From: Bacteriovoracaceae bacterium
GTDB lineage: Bacteria > Bdellovibrionota > UBA1018
NCBI GenBank assembly: GCA_947447665.1
Contig: CANFJX010000010.1
Span: 1 to 64,000, forward strand
Length of the DNA: 64,000 bases
Direction of reading: 5' to 3'
The position numbers and the translations under genes are program-made. Of the stretch, positions 30,424 through 39,691 are shown one piece after another. The notes under the pieces were generated by a model. That model saw only the letters and a list, made by a program, of their open reading frames with translations, was not told where the DNA came from and ran no database searches. The first letter of the stretch is position 1, and every line of letters begins with the position of its first letter.

Positions 30424-31659
30424 CTTCTCTTCGATCCACTTAGAGAAGTAACGAGTACTTCTTAAGGCATGAAACCTCAACATCGACCCGATCCAATTTT
30501 CGCTTCGAAGGGCCACTCGCTCACTGAGTAAAAACTTTAGAAATCCAATCAGTTCGGGGCGATTCTTCTCTTGATGATAAAGGGCCTTGGCTAAAAAATA
30601 ACCTCTCTCTTGCTGCATCATCCATTCGTCTTCATCTTCAGCAAGCCGCACTGCAGCATCAGCGAATGCTTCAGGAGAATCAGCGATGATCCCCCCAAAT
30701 GGGTAGGCGTCATGCATTCCCTCAGCACCCATAGAGGTCGAAACGACAGGCGTGCCGCACCACCAACCATCTGAGATCTTGCCCTTGATCCCAGCTCCAA
30801 ATCGAAGTGGTGCCAAATTGACCCGATGTTTTCTCAGGGTTTCGAATTGATCCACGGCAGGACCTCTCACAAAAAAACCTGTTTTTTCTGAAGTGAGTCG
30901 CATGACTTCCCTGGAGGGGTAGGCACCGTAAATATTCAAAGTAGCATTTGGCATCTTTCTTCGAATCCGAGGCCATATCTCCTTTGATAACCAAATCACT
31001 CCGTCTTGATTTGGGAGGTGCCTAAAATTTCCGATCATCATAAAGTCTGATCGAGAATGAAATCCAGGATTAGGCTGAGGATCTGGGTAGTGAAACCGGC
31101 TCAACGAAAGAGCCCCCTGTGGAACGTGAAAGCGTTGGGAAAGAAGTTCGTGCTCGAAGCTCGAAACCACGAATACCCCATCGCATCGATAAATTGATGC
31201 AATCTCCCGAAAAGTGTCGTCGTTATTGAAATCGAGTGATCCACGCTGGATTTCCTCAAGCGATTTCCCATCCTCGATCAAGCGAGATCGAGTTCTCCTT
31301 AAAAAGTGTAGGTCGATCGTATCAAGAACTCTCAACGCATCGGGGCACTGTTCTTGAACTCTCCATCCAAACTGCTCTTCCACTAAAAACCGGTCGAAAA
31401 TTACGAGATCCGGGGCCTCGGATTTAATCCAAGCGTCAAATGCTGAATCGTTCGCACGAATCTCGGCAGTTCTCACTCCCCTCTCTCCGAGAGCCGCTGA
31501 CTGTGAGCTCTGCTGAGAGGACGAAGCGACCACCAAATCCCAACCAGCCCAAAGTACTGAGTCAATCAAATTTAATTCCCGCAGCCCCGCGGCAGAGGAC
31601 AATGGCTCCGGCCAGACATAAGTGATCAGGACAACTTTATTTTTTTGAACCTCTATCAT
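30382..31659 (-). CDS. Glycosyltransferase, GT4/GT1-like
   Basis: A 425-residue two-domain GT-B protein. The N-terminal part starts VVLITYVWPEPLSSAAGLREL. The C-terminal Rossmann domain has DFMMIGNFRHLPNQDGV, ATLNIYGAYPSREV and the donor-sugar region FGAGIKGKISDGWWCGTPVVSTSMGAEG, given here in outline. This is typical of family 4-like retaining transferases acting in polysaccharide or glycolipid synthesis. Its start overlaps the DUF3618-like gene by 23 bases, so the four minus-strand genes 34620 to 30382 may be one transcript. Confidence 0.85.
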   Translation of the reverse strand: MIEVQKNKVVLITYVWPEPLSSAAGLRELNLIDSVLWAGWDLVVASSSQQSSQSAALGERGVRTAEIRANDSAFDAWIKSEAPDLVIFDRFLVEEQFGWRVQEQCPDALRVLDTIDLHFLRRTRSRLIEDGKSLEEIQRGSLDFNNDDTFREIASIYRCDGVFVVSSFEHELLSQRFHVPQGALSLSRFHYPDPQPNPGFHSRSDFMMIGNFRHLPNQDGVIWLSKEIWPRIRRKMPNATLNIYGAYPSREVMRLTSEKTGFFVRGPAVDQFETLRKHRVNLAPLRFGAGIKGKISDGWWCGTPVVSTSMGAEGMHDAYPFGGIIADSPEAFADAAVRLAEDEDEWMMQQERGYFLAKALYHQEKNRPELIGFLKFLLSERVALRSENWIGSMLRFHALRSTRYFSKWIEEKSKGLGNNESLNRR

Positions 31660-31858
31660 AGAATAAAACCAGGCCGAGAACTACCATAGCTCCAGCAAGG
31701 AGGAAAGCCTTCTTTGTGAGACTTGGATCTCGATTTAAAAAAGCTACCCCTTCACGAAACCGCTCTTTTAGATCACTCAGCGTTTCTTCGAGCTTTAGGT
31801 GATTTTCATCAATCTCATTTCGAATTCTCTGAATCTCTGGATCCACTTGAGCCTTCAT
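31637..31858 (-). CDS. DUF3618-like small membrane protein
   Basis: A 73-residue protein with an N-terminal helix rich in charged residues (IQRIRNEIDENHLKLEETLSDL, a pattern typical of DUF3618) and a single C-terminal membrane segment (AFLLAGAMVVLGLVLFY). Members usually sit beside DUF1469 (holin superfamily III) proteins, as here. The start overlaps the DUF1469 stop by 4 bases. Function is unknown. Confidence 0.75.
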   Translation of the reverse strand: MKAQVDPEIQRIRNEIDENHLKLEETLSDLKERFREGVAFLNRDPSLTKKAFLLAGAMVVLGLVLFYDRGSKK

Positions 31859-32295
31859 GATGCATTTTTCTCCTGTCTTTGTTCTTGATTAGGCTTGAAC
31901 TTGGGGCCTCTTTGAAAAATTAAAAGTGCCTCTTGCTGCAAAGACTCTCGCGTCCTCGGCAGAAAAAACCCTTGAAGCGGGATTTCCCTAGTGAAATAAA
32001 ATGCGAAAAAACTCCCGGTAGCTAGAAAGAAAATACCCACGATGAGCGAGCTGAGAGCATATCGCTCGCCCATGACCTTGCCCAGCGCTAGGACTAAAAA
32101 ACCCATTAATGGTATGAGACCAATCAGGGCAACCGAAAATGACAGGGCAGCCAACATGGAGCGACGCCGAGCCACCTGAGCTGTTCGTCGCAGCTCCGTC
32201 TGAATCAATTGAACCTCGCCAAGAAGCATGTTTTGGACACCCACTAACAAGTCACGAAAAAGTAAGCCGATCGTCCGATCGTTTCTCCGATTCAT
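31855..32295 (-). CDS. DUF1469 / holin-superfamily-III-like membrane protein
   Basis: A 146-residue protein. A helical segment LLGEVQLIQTELRRTA is followed by two membrane helices (LAALSFSVALIGLIPLMGFL and SLIVGIFFLATGSFFAFYF) and a basic tail. The arrangement matches DUF1469, named as a holin superfamily but chromosomal and not phage-linked here. The ATG at 32295 follows AAGAGG. A TTG-led extension to 32346 is possible. Its neighbours DUF3618 and the antiporter suggest an envelope-stress role, which is inference. Confidence 0.75.
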   Translation of the reverse strand: MNRRNDRTIGLLFRDLLVGVQNMLLGEVQLIQTELRRTAQVARRRSMLAALSFSVALIGLIPLMGFLVLALGKVMGERYALSSLIVGIFFLATGSFFAFYFTREIPLQGFFLPRTRESLQQEALLIFQRGPKFKPNQEQRQEKNAS

Positions 32296-32346
32296 AGCCT
32301 CTTGGAGGATGCAAGTTGGAGCCCGACCCTTAACCTCCCCCCTCAA

Positions 32347-34620
32347 TCAACTATCATTAGTCCGATTTTGAGAGAGTCGAGTCAGGGCCTCCACGTGGTC
32401 CGTTTTCCCCACCACCCAGATGAGATCTCCTTGGGAGAGAAGCAGATCTGCACCGGGGTTGAGAATTCTCTGCCCCTGATGCTCAATACCGACAATCACG
32501 GATTCAAAATCTTCTCTGATTCCTGAAGCCTTTATCATTTTTCCAATCAAGGGTGAACCCGTCTCCAGCTTAAGGTGCTTGAGTTGATACCCCGAAATAT
32601 GTCTCGACGCATCCAGGTCCCGACTCGGATTCTCGATCTTTTTACGAACTTTTTCAATTTGATCATCCGTCCCCAAAACGAGCAGCTCATCGCCTGGGAG
32701 CACCAGTTCTTGACGACTCGGTGACACCATCAGCTGCATCCCTCGCTGGATTGCCACCACATTCAGACCAAATCGAGCCTTTAGCTGAGTATTGGCAAGC
32801 TGCTTTAAAACAAAATCGGAATTGGGATTCACCTTAATTCGAATCAAATGGGCATCCCATGGTGCAAATGCGCGTTGAAGATCCACGGACTTAGCCGTCT
32901 TATCTGTGCCTCCAAACGCAGACAAAAACTGCGCCTCAAACCAACCGTAAGAGGCCTCCAATTGTCTTGCCTGAACGATAAACAAAACAATGAACAACAA
33001 AAGGAGGAGTAAAAAAATAAATCCAAGCGAGAAAAACTCTAAACTGAGTATGCCCATCCAAATCAAAGTCAAAAGGCGCCCGACAAAAAGCGCTACTCCC
33101 TTCGGAATGAAGCTGAGCTTATTTTCACTCCCGGCTAGGATCTCCGGACTCAACTCCTCGGAGGGGAGATGACGAATAAAAGCAACGCTCATGGCCCAAA
33201 TAAACGGAGCCGATAATAGGATTGAAACCGCCCACGAAATCAGACTTGCTAAAAACTCCCCTTCAATCGATTTCTCAATCCATGGCGTGACCCATTCTCC
33301 CACCATTAGAAATAGCGCCGTGACTAGAATACCGTTGAGAACCCATCGCAGTGCTCTTTGATAAAACGAGTGCATCAGCGCAAGATCCGCAAGCCTCTCC
33401 TGTTGCCAAGCCACGTAACCGTTGAGCACCGTCTGAACTGGAGTAGGAAGGGCAGACTCTAGAAATACTGCAACTGAATGAGAGGAGCGAATGAGATACG
33501 GAGTCGTGAAGGTAGTAATGAGCGAAACTGCTACTCCCACTGGGTAAATAAAATCACTCGTCACACCGAGTGACAGACCTAATCCAGCAATAATAAATGA
33601 AAACTCGCCGATTTGAGCCAGTCCAAATCCCACTTGAACTGAAGTCCTGAGAGTTTGTCCGGTGATCAAGGCGCCTAATGTTGAGCTCACAATTTTGCCG
33701 ACAATGGTGACGCCGGCGACGAGGATAATTGTCCAAAAATGTTGAATAATGATACTGGGATTCAGTAGCATTCCGACCGAAACAAAAAAGACCGAAGCAA
33801 ATAAATCCCTAAGCGGTCTCATCAGCTCTTCGATTCGGTTGGACTCCGAGCTTTCTGCCAAAATCGAGCCCATAATAAAAGCACCCAGAGCGGCCGAGTA
33901 ATGAAACTTGGCGGCAATCACAACGAGTGAGAGACAGAGCCCAATAGAAAGGATCATTAGGGTTTCATCACTTCCCACGCGCCCTACATATCGGACCACT
34001 CGGGGAAGTAGAAAGTAGCCACCCAAAATCCATGTGCCGATCACGAAAACTAACTTCCCGGCAGAATAGAGCAGGGTCATCAGCGAAAATGTCTGCGAAG
34101 AAAAAAAGGTCGATAATCCCACCAAAATTAAAATAGCCAGCAAATCCTCAACAATAAGGATGCCAAAGATCAGTTCTGCAAAACGTCTTCGCTTGAGTTT
34201 GAGCTCATCGAGGGTTTTAATAATAATGGTCGTAGAGGAAATCGAAAGCATGGCGCCCAAAAAGAGACTATCGCGAAACGACCAACCCTGAAGGCGTCCT
34301 ACGCCGTAACCTAGAAAAATCATCGCAGCCGCTTCAAAACTCGCTGTAAACCCGGCGGTCAGCCCAACACGTCCCAGCTTGTTGAAACTAAATTCGAGAC
34401 CCAGAGTAAACATGAGAAAAATGACGCCGAGTTCGGCCCACATCTTTACACTTGGAATATCGACAATCATCGGAGTCGACGGAGTGTAGGGCCCAATGAT
34501 CAGGCCCGCAAGAAGGTAACCCAAGACGAGCGGTTGGTGAATGCGCTGAAAAATCAGGGCAAAAACGGCTGCTACCCCTAGAATCAGTGCCAAATCCCTA
34601 ATTAGCGGAAAAAGCTCCAT
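32347..34620 (-). CDS. KefB-type monovalent cation:proton antiporter with two TrkA-C domains
   Basis: A 757-residue CPA2-family transporter. About 12 N-terminal helices carry QPLVLGYLLAGLIIGP and FTLGLEFSFNKL. A second hydrophobic block, about 400-575, follows. Two regulatory TrkA-C-like domains lie at about 590-660 (HLIRIKVNPNSDFVLKQL, LPGDELLVLG) and 680-750 (HLKLETGSPLIGKMI, LSQGDLIWVVG). No full NAD-binding TrkA-N domain is seen. The family exports K or Na in exchange for protons. The extra membrane block between transporter and regulatory domains is longer than in KefB. Confidence 0.88.
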   Translation of the reverse strand: MELFPLIRDLALILGVAAVFALIFQRIHQPLVLGYLLAGLIIGPYTPSTPMIVDIPSVKMWAELGVIFLMFTLGLEFSFNKLGRVGLTAGFTASFEAAAMIFLGYGVGRLQGWSFRDSLFLGAMLSISSTTIIIKTLDELKLKRRRFAELIFGILIVEDLLAILILVGLSTFFSSQTFSLMTLLYSAGKLVFVIGTWILGGYFLLPRVVRYVGRVGSDETLMILSIGLCLSLVVIAAKFHYSAALGAFIMGSILAESSESNRIEELMRPLRDLFASVFFVSVGMLLNPSIIIQHFWTIILVAGVTIVGKIVSSTLGALITGQTLRTSVQVGFGLAQIGEFSFIIAGLGLSLGVTSDFIYPVGVAVSLITTFTTPYLIRSSHSVAVFLESALPTPVQTVLNGYVAWQQERLADLALMHSFYQRALRWVLNGILVTALFLMVGEWVTPWIEKSIEGEFLASLISWAVSILLSAPFIWAMSVAFIRHLPSEELSPEILAGSENKLSFIPKGVALFVGRLLTLIWMGILSLEFFSLGFIFLLLLLLFIVLFIVQARQLEASYGWFEAQFLSAFGGTDKTAKSVDLQRAFAPWDAHLIRIKVNPNSDFVLKQLANTQLKARFGLNVVAIQRGMQLMVSPSRQELVLPGDELLVLGTDDQIEKVRKKIENPSRDLDASRHISGYQLKHLKLETGSPLIGKMIKASGIREDFESVIVGIEHQGQRILNPGADLLLSQGDLIWVVGKTDHVEALTRLSQNRTNDS

Positions 34621-34781
34621 AAATAAGTCCCTGCAAGCCTTGAAGAGTGACGAGTGTGACCCCAGTCATGCCTTAACTTATTAATAAGATCAAGTACTTT
34701 CAAGCACCGACACCCAGCATACTCGCTTCACCAGAGCAGTGGCCCCGCCCACAAAATCAGACGAGGCCCCCATATGCTCAT

Positions 34782-36485
34782 CTAAAGATAGTTTAGAAAT
34801 AAATTCGAAAAGACCCCATGAGGATCCGCCTTCTGCAAAACAGACTTAAACCGCTCCACCCGGTCCCCATATCTGCCCAATGACTTTTGGAGCTCAAAAA
34901 TTGAGGAATCATTTTTTCCCCAATGGGCTCGGCCTTTGAAATTTTTGATTAGGCCGCCAGCTACCTCACTATACTGCCTCTGATAGGCCTCTTCTAACTG
35001 GGGCGTCAGCCCAACGGGTAAAAACTGAGGCATCTCAAACAAGACTGCCGGTTCTCCTTTTTTGAAGTCACCCTGGGCAACCGTATGTGCGATTAAGGTG
35101 GCGTCCTCTGAGATCACAAATCGAATGAACACTCCCAGCAAAGGCAGACATGAGTGATTACTCTCTAGTCGTTGAGCCATGAACGACAAAGCATTTTGGG
35201 CCTGAGAAAGGGGCACTGCGATTTCCAAGTCCTTCTCATGCACTGCGCTTTCTTTCGTGCTCAGCTCACTCGTCATGACCTGATGCGACCAACCTACCAG
35301 GTGCATGACATATTCAGGAACTCCGAGTACCGTTTTTTTAAATGGAGGCAAAATTTTCAACGTCGCATACCGCAGATCCTCCAGCAAGCAACTCAATCCT
35401 GAGTAGCAAGCGCCATAATGCATGACAAGCTGATAGGGCTTAACAACGAACTCTGGCACGGGTGGATCGAGCATGACATTCTGAGCCCCTCGATCGGCGG
35501 GCAGCTGGGTTTCAGTTCCACAAACTTGAATGAATTTTTTAGAATGAGGAAACCAAAGTAACTGACCAAAATCGCAAGAACTCACTTGATTGATGATTCC
35601 ATTATTTTCAAAAAGTTTCGAATCAGACTGATAACTCAAATTCATTTCCAGCTTGAATTGATTTTGAATCCTCAGCTTGACCTGAACGACGATCCCCATC
35701 ATCCCTAAGTTCGTCCTCAGGGCCCCAAAAGTTTCTGGGTCCGTGTTGGTCGCGCTAGATTCGTGTTTTTCGCCGTCTGCCCCAATCCAGGTCACCGATT
35801 CAATAGCTCCAGCCATCACACTCGGATGCTTAGCAGAACTCCCATGAGAGCCAGTCGCTAGCACTCCCGCTATCGTCACTCCACGGAACTGGATCAATCG
35901 ATATCCTAGGGATTTCCCTTTTTGATCTAGCCAATTCGCCAGAGTCGACAAATGAACTCCGGGCTCAACCGTCACCACTTCAGATCCACCGAGAATCTCA
36001 ATGCCGAGAATATGATTGAGATTCTCGGTACTCACCTCGACTCCATCGTTACAGATCAGCTGATTTCCGGTATGCGCATGCCCAATCGCTCGAACATGAT
36101 TCCCGGCACTGATCGCATCTCGCACGATGGACACCACTTCATCTTGAGTGCTTGGAGCGTAAACTTTTTTCACAGCAGAACAGAACGTCTGAGCATTGTA
36201 GGACTGGATTGGAGCATTCAGGCAATCCAGTGGACAGGTGGTCTCGTTTTCCCCTCTCTCGGGCTCGCATCTTCCATTGCCGCAGGTCAGAGTGAGCGAA
36301 ACACCTGGACATGAGCGCTGCTGCGAGACCATACCCAGCTGTGAGTTCACCTCAGTTAATAGGCGCTCATAAGTCTGCTGGTCCTCTCTCAATGCTGCTA
36401 AACTTTGCAGTGAAATAAGACCTGATACTAAAACCAATGTTTTAGCTGCCTTCTGACAACAGCGCTGCATGACGTTAGATTTCAT
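34782..36485 (-). CDS. Secreted FAD-dependent oxidase, aldonolactone-oxidase-like
   Basis: A 567-residue exported enzyme. The signal peptide is about 1-30. A Cys-rich segment (CGNGRCEPERGENETTCPLDC at its core) follows, of a kind common in exported myxobacterial-type proteins. The FAD_binding_4 domain has VRAIGHAHTGNQL, VEPGVHLSTLANWL and GVTIAGVLATGSHGSS. The His in AHTG sits where covalent flavin attachment occurs in the family. The C-terminal ALO-type domain ends RAHWGKN and DPHGVFSNLFL. The substrate is unknown, probably a sugar or lactone. The ATG at 36485 follows GGGGGA and is preferred to 36524. Confidence 0.85.
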   Translation of the reverse strand: MKSNVMQRCCQKAAKTLVLVSGLISLQSLAALREDQQTYERLLTEVNSQLGMVSQQRSCPGVSLTLTCGNGRCEPERGENETTCPLDCLNAPIQSYNAQTFCSAVKKVYAPSTQDEVVSIVRDAISAGNHVRAIGHAHTGNQLICNDGVEVSTENLNHILGIEILGGSEVVTVEPGVHLSTLANWLDQKGKSLGYRLIQFRGVTIAGVLATGSHGSSAKHPSVMAGAIESVTWIGADGEKHESSATNTDPETFGALRTNLGMMGIVVQVKLRIQNQFKLEMNLSYQSDSKLFENNGIINQVSSCDFGQLLWFPHSKKFIQVCGTETQLPADRGAQNVMLDPPVPEFVVKPYQLVMHYGACYSGLSCLLEDLRYATLKILPPFKKTVLGVPEYVMHLVGWSHQVMTSELSTKESAVHEKDLEIAVPLSQAQNALSFMAQRLESNHSCLPLLGVFIRFVISEDATLIAHTVAQGDFKKGEPAVLFEMPQFLPVGLTPQLEEAYQRQYSEVAGGLIKNFKGRAHWGKNDSSIFELQKSLGRYGDRVERFKSVLQKADPHGVFSNLFLNYL

Positions 36486-36569
36486 GGTTTCCCCCAAATC
36501 AAATTTGAAAAACTCGGTGAACATTAATTGAATTTATCCCCAAAAAACAGCGCAAATATCTAATATTCA

Positions 36570-36596
36570 TTGACACTTCCCGTCGTCCATTATAAC
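36570..36596 (+). promoter_or_regulatory. Putative sigma70-type promoter of APC permease gene
   Basis: TTGACA (36570-36575) and TATAAC (36591-36596) are separated by 15 bases, shorter than the usual 17. The -10 end is 18 bases before the permease ATG at 36615. Confidence 0.4.
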
Positions 36597-36614
36597 TTCT
36601 AGGGTCGCACAAAA

Positions 36615-38240
36615 ATGAGGCAATCAATGCGTCCAAATGCCCTGAAAAGAGAGATCTCCAAAACCCAGCTATTGCTCATTTCCTTTGCTGCCATTTTTGG
36701 CTCTGGATGGCTGTTCTCCCCACTCTATGCCGCCCAAATGGCTGGGCCCTTTGCACTTTTAGCCTGGGCACTGGGTGCAGTGATTTCCATAGTCATTGGT
36801 ATCACTATGGCAGAGGTCGTCGTGCTCTACCCCAAATCGGGAGGACTCAGCACTATTGCACAAGAAACGCATGGAAGTTTTTTGTCGCTACTGCTCACGA
36901 TCTTTAATCTCGTTGTTTTCATCATTCTGCCTGCAATTGAAGTTCGTGCTGTCCTGCAATACTTTTCTTCTTTCATGAAAACCTCTTTTCTTCCCTCTGG
37001 CCTAGGCCAAGTGGGCCAGTCGGGTCTTGCATTTTGTCTGCTTACATTGGTGACTCTCGTTAATCTCTATGGGGCTAAGGTCACCGCCAAGATCACTCAA
37101 GGAGTCGTTTTTTTTAAATTGATGACGCCAGTCCTCATCTGCTTTGCGTTTAGTTACACTCTCGGGTTCGATCGGATGATTGACTCATCACACCTCGGCC
37201 TAGCGCCCGGCGAAGCGGGTGCTATTCCCTGGACGCAGATCTTTCAAGCAATTGCCACGAGCGGGATTATTTTTTCATTCAATGGCTTTAATCAGGCTAC
37301 ACTTTTTGCTGGCGAAGCCAAAAATCCACAAAAGGCTATACCGTTCGCAATTTTGGGGTCTCTTCTGATCTCAGGACTTCTCTACTTCGCGATTCAATAC
37401 GTCTTTATCATGGCCGTGCCTACCGAGAGTTTGGCAGGCGGTTGGCAAAACCTCTCCTTTCCTGGAGACGATGGCCCCTTTGCTGGGCTCGCAGTCGCTC
37501 TGGGTCTGGGAGGTATTCTATCTATCATTTATCTCGACTCCGTCTTATCACCCCTCGGCACAGCATTTACCTATGCGAGTGCTGCCCCCAGACTCCTCTT
37601 CAGTCTGACTGAAGGATCTACAATCGAGATCCCCGGACTGAAACTTAACCGTCACGGGATTTCTCCAGCCGCTCTCGCCATTACCCTGGTCTTGGAATGC
37701 CTTGCCTTCGTTCTACTCCCTAATCTCAAGGCCATGATTGCCCTACTCGTTGCCGCGTTTGTTCTGGGCTACACCGTCGCTCCCGCAAGCCTTCTTGTTT
37801 TAAGAAAGATAAGGCCCGAGTTGCCCCGACCATTTCGCGTAAAATGGGCTCCTTTTTTTTGCTATCTATCCATTCTTTTTTCGAACTTAATGGTTTTCTC
37901 TTGTGGATGGATTGCCCTAAGAAATCTCATGGTATTCTCGGGATTTTTTCTAGTGATTTACCTAATTTTTTTAGCAAAAAGGGAAATTAGGAACGATATC
38001 TATTCTATCGTCAAAGGAAGTGGTTGGTTTCTATTTCAAATTTTTTCTCTCGGAGCACTCTCTTTCCACCAGACACAATCGACTATGGATTTCAAAACCA
38101 TTCTTGCCTGGGTCGCTTTTATTAGCCTTTTGGCACTCATTTTTGCAACCGTTACCCGTCCGAACCCAAGGATCCGCTCTGCGCCGTCACCCAGGGGTTC
38201 TACCCGCCAAGTGGTTGCTCAGTCGGAGGGGAAAAAGTAA
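36615..38240 (+). CDS. APC-family amino acid permease
   Basis: A 541-residue transporter with about 12-14 helices. The first helix has the unwound APC motif FAAIFGSGWLFSP. Later come SFNGFNQATLFAGEAKNPQKAIP (helix 6 region, given in outline) and YTVAPASLLVLRKIRPELPRPFRVKW, typical of the family. It imports amino acids or related amines; the substrate is not predictable. Its 3' end is immediately followed by the inverted repeat preceding the DUF4143 ATPase. Confidence 0.9.
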   Translation: MRQSMRPNALKREISKTQLLLISFAAIFGSGWLFSPLYAAQMAGPFALLAWALGAVISIVIGITMAEVVVLYPKSGGLSTIAQETHGSFLSLLLTIFNLVVFIILPAIEVRAVLQYFSSFMKTSFLPSGLGQVGQSGLAFCLLTLVTLVNLYGAKVTAKITQGVVFFKLMTPVLICFAFSYTLGFDRMIDSSHLGLAPGEAGAIPWTQIFQAIATSGIIFSFNGFNQATLFAGEAKNPQKAIPFAILGSLLISGLLYFAIQYVFIMAVPTESLAGGWQNLSFPGDDGPFAGLAVALGLGGILSIIYLDSVLSPLGTAFTYASAAPRLLFSLTEGSTIEIPGLKLNRHGISPAALAITLVLECLAFVLLPNLKAMIALLVAAFVLGYTVAPASLLVLRKIRPELPRPFRVKWAPFFCYLSILFSNLMVFSCGWIALRNLMVFSGFFLVIYLIFLAKREIRNDIYSIVKGSGWFLFQIFSLGALSFHQTQSTMDFKTILAWVAFISLLALIFATVTRPNPRIRSAPSPRGSTRQVVAQSEGKK

Positions 38241-38286
38241 AATAGTACTAATATTTGACATTTTGATGTAATATGTTAATACTATT
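38241..38286. promoter_or_regulatory. Imperfect 20-bp inverted repeat at start of DUF4143 ATPase gene
   Basis: Arms AATAGTACTAATATTTGACA (38241-38260) and 38267-38286 match in 16 of 20 positions as inverted repeats around TTTTGA. The right arm ends 2 bases before the ATG at 38289, so the site covers the promoter or ribosome-binding region. No Shine-Dalgarno is visible between it and the ATG. An operator used for autoregulation is possible. Confidence 0.5.
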
Positions 38287-38288
38287 TT

Positions 38289-39470
38289 ATGCCACATGAG
38301 CGAATTCGTCATGTTTTGCCTCTTTTGAAAAAGCTAGGTTCCTTTTCACCTTCTGTGGGCGTTTTAGGTTTGCGCCAGGTGGGCAAGACCACTCTGATCA
38401 CTCAGCAGCTCGGAATCAAGAATTGTTATAGTTTGGATGATTCCGAAATTAAGAATGAGGCTCAAACCTCAGCTAAGACTTTTCTGAGTCGGATAGCTCT
38501 TCCCGCGGTTCTCGATGAGGTGCAAAAAGCTCCTGAGCTTTTTGACGCAATTAAGCTGAGGATTGATCGAAAAAGAATACCTGGGCAGTATTACCTCACA
38601 GGTTCGACTGAGTTTTCGTCCAAGTTGGGCATCCGAGAGTCTTTAACGGGTCGAATAGCGACCCTCCAACTTTATCCTCTCACTCTAGCTGAGGCCTATG
38701 GAGAATCTTTCCAACCCAAGAGAGTTCTTACCCCGATTCATTCGCTAGAGACGCGGTTTACGGCAGAGCAAGCTGCAGAGTCATTGGCGAAGGGGGGATT
38801 ACCCGTCCCCCTTTTTATGCGTGATGCAAGTGTTCGCTCTCTCTATTTCGATCAGTGGCTTGAGACTGCAATTCTACGGGATATTGCTCGAGTCTTTGGT
38901 CGAAGTTACGATCCGGATATCGCCCGCTCGATCTTGGATCGGATCGGATTACTCCTCAAAGAGGGGAGAGTTCCGAGCTTGGGAGATTTTAAGATCGAAA
39001 GTCGAAAACTGAGAAAGTACCTATCTGCGATGGAGAGTATTTTTTTACTGAAACGTCTACCTTGTCATCAGGAAGGCACGGGTTTGGATCGATGGATGGT
39101 GGGTGATTCAGGGCTTGCTGCTTCTTTAATGCGGGCAGAACATGGAGAGGGGGTTACGCTCTCGTTGGCGCGGCATTTTGTTCTGAATGAGATTTTTGCT
39201 AATTGCCAGTACAGAGGGCAGCCCATTCATCCCCACTACTACAAAAGTGCTCAATCCAAGGAGGCAGTGGATCTGGTCTGGGATCAAGTTCCGATTAAAA
39301 TTGTCCATGCGCCACCCTCGAAGATTCCGCTGGGATGGTTCGAGAAGCCTGTCTTAGGGGCTATGAAAAAGCTGGGGTCAAAATTTGGGCTGATTGTTGC
39401 TCCCGTGGACCGCCCCACTTTCCCGAAAACGGGCGGGATCGCTATCGTGCCGTGGACGTTTTGGAGCTAG
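38289..39470 (+). CDS. AAA_14/DUF4143-type ATPase
   Basis: A 393-residue paralogue of the gene at 3562-4761. Walker A is GLRQVGKTT near residue 27. Walker B region is AVLDEVQKAPELFDAI, then YYLTGSTEFSSKLG and RESLTGR. In the C-terminal PD-(D/E)XK-like part, AVDLVWDQVPIKIVH keeps the first Asp but has Lys where the family usually has the Glu of E-x-K, so nuclease chemistry looks compromised. The translation start lies inside or just beside an inverted repeat. The biological role is unknown. Confidence 0.85.
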   Translation: MPHERIRHVLPLLKKLGSFSPSVGVLGLRQVGKTTLITQQLGIKNCYSLDDSEIKNEAQTSAKTFLSRIALPAVLDEVQKAPELFDAIKLRIDRKRIPGQYYLTGSTEFSSKLGIRESLTGRIATLQLYPLTLAEAYGESFQPKRVLTPIHSLETRFTAEQAAESLAKGGLPVPLFMRDASVRSLYFDQWLETAILRDIARVFGRSYDPDIARSILDRIGLLLKEGRVPSLGDFKIESRKLRKYLSAMESIFLLKRLPCHQEGTGLDRWMVGDSGLAASLMRAEHGEGVTLSLARHFVLNEIFANCQYRGQPIHPHYYKSAQSKEAVDLVWDQVPIKIVHAPPSKIPLGWFEKPVLGAMKKLGSKFGLIVAPVDRPTFPKTGGIAIVPWTFWS

Positions 39471-39624
39471 CTGGCTTCGGTGAAAAGCGTCCGACTACTG
39501 GGGGGATCTCTGCCGAGCTCAAATTTCGTCTAAATACTTTAATATTGTTTAAAACTTAAGCACTTCACTCAATAAAAAACTCTTTGCCCAAGCCACCAGC
39601 AACTCCAAAAGGGCGGCTTAATAC

Positions 39625-39669
39625 TTGCTTACATCTGATTCGGGTGAATAAAATTACGAAAAATCGTAA
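39625..39669 (+). promoter_or_regulatory. Putative promoter with overlapping inverted repeat
   Basis: TTGCTT (39625-39630) and TAAAAT (39649-39654) are separated by 18 bases. A perfect inverted repeat TTACGA-AAAA-TCGTAA (39654-39669) begins at the -10 element, where a repressor would block transcription of the secreted-protein gene at 39692. Confidence 0.35.
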
Positions 39670-39691
39670 AAGCACCTGAGGAATATTAAAT

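Noticed and set aside
31855..32295. Prophage holin
   Set aside because: DUF1469 proteins carry the holin superfamily III label but here sit with DUF3618 and an antiporter; no phage genes are nearby.
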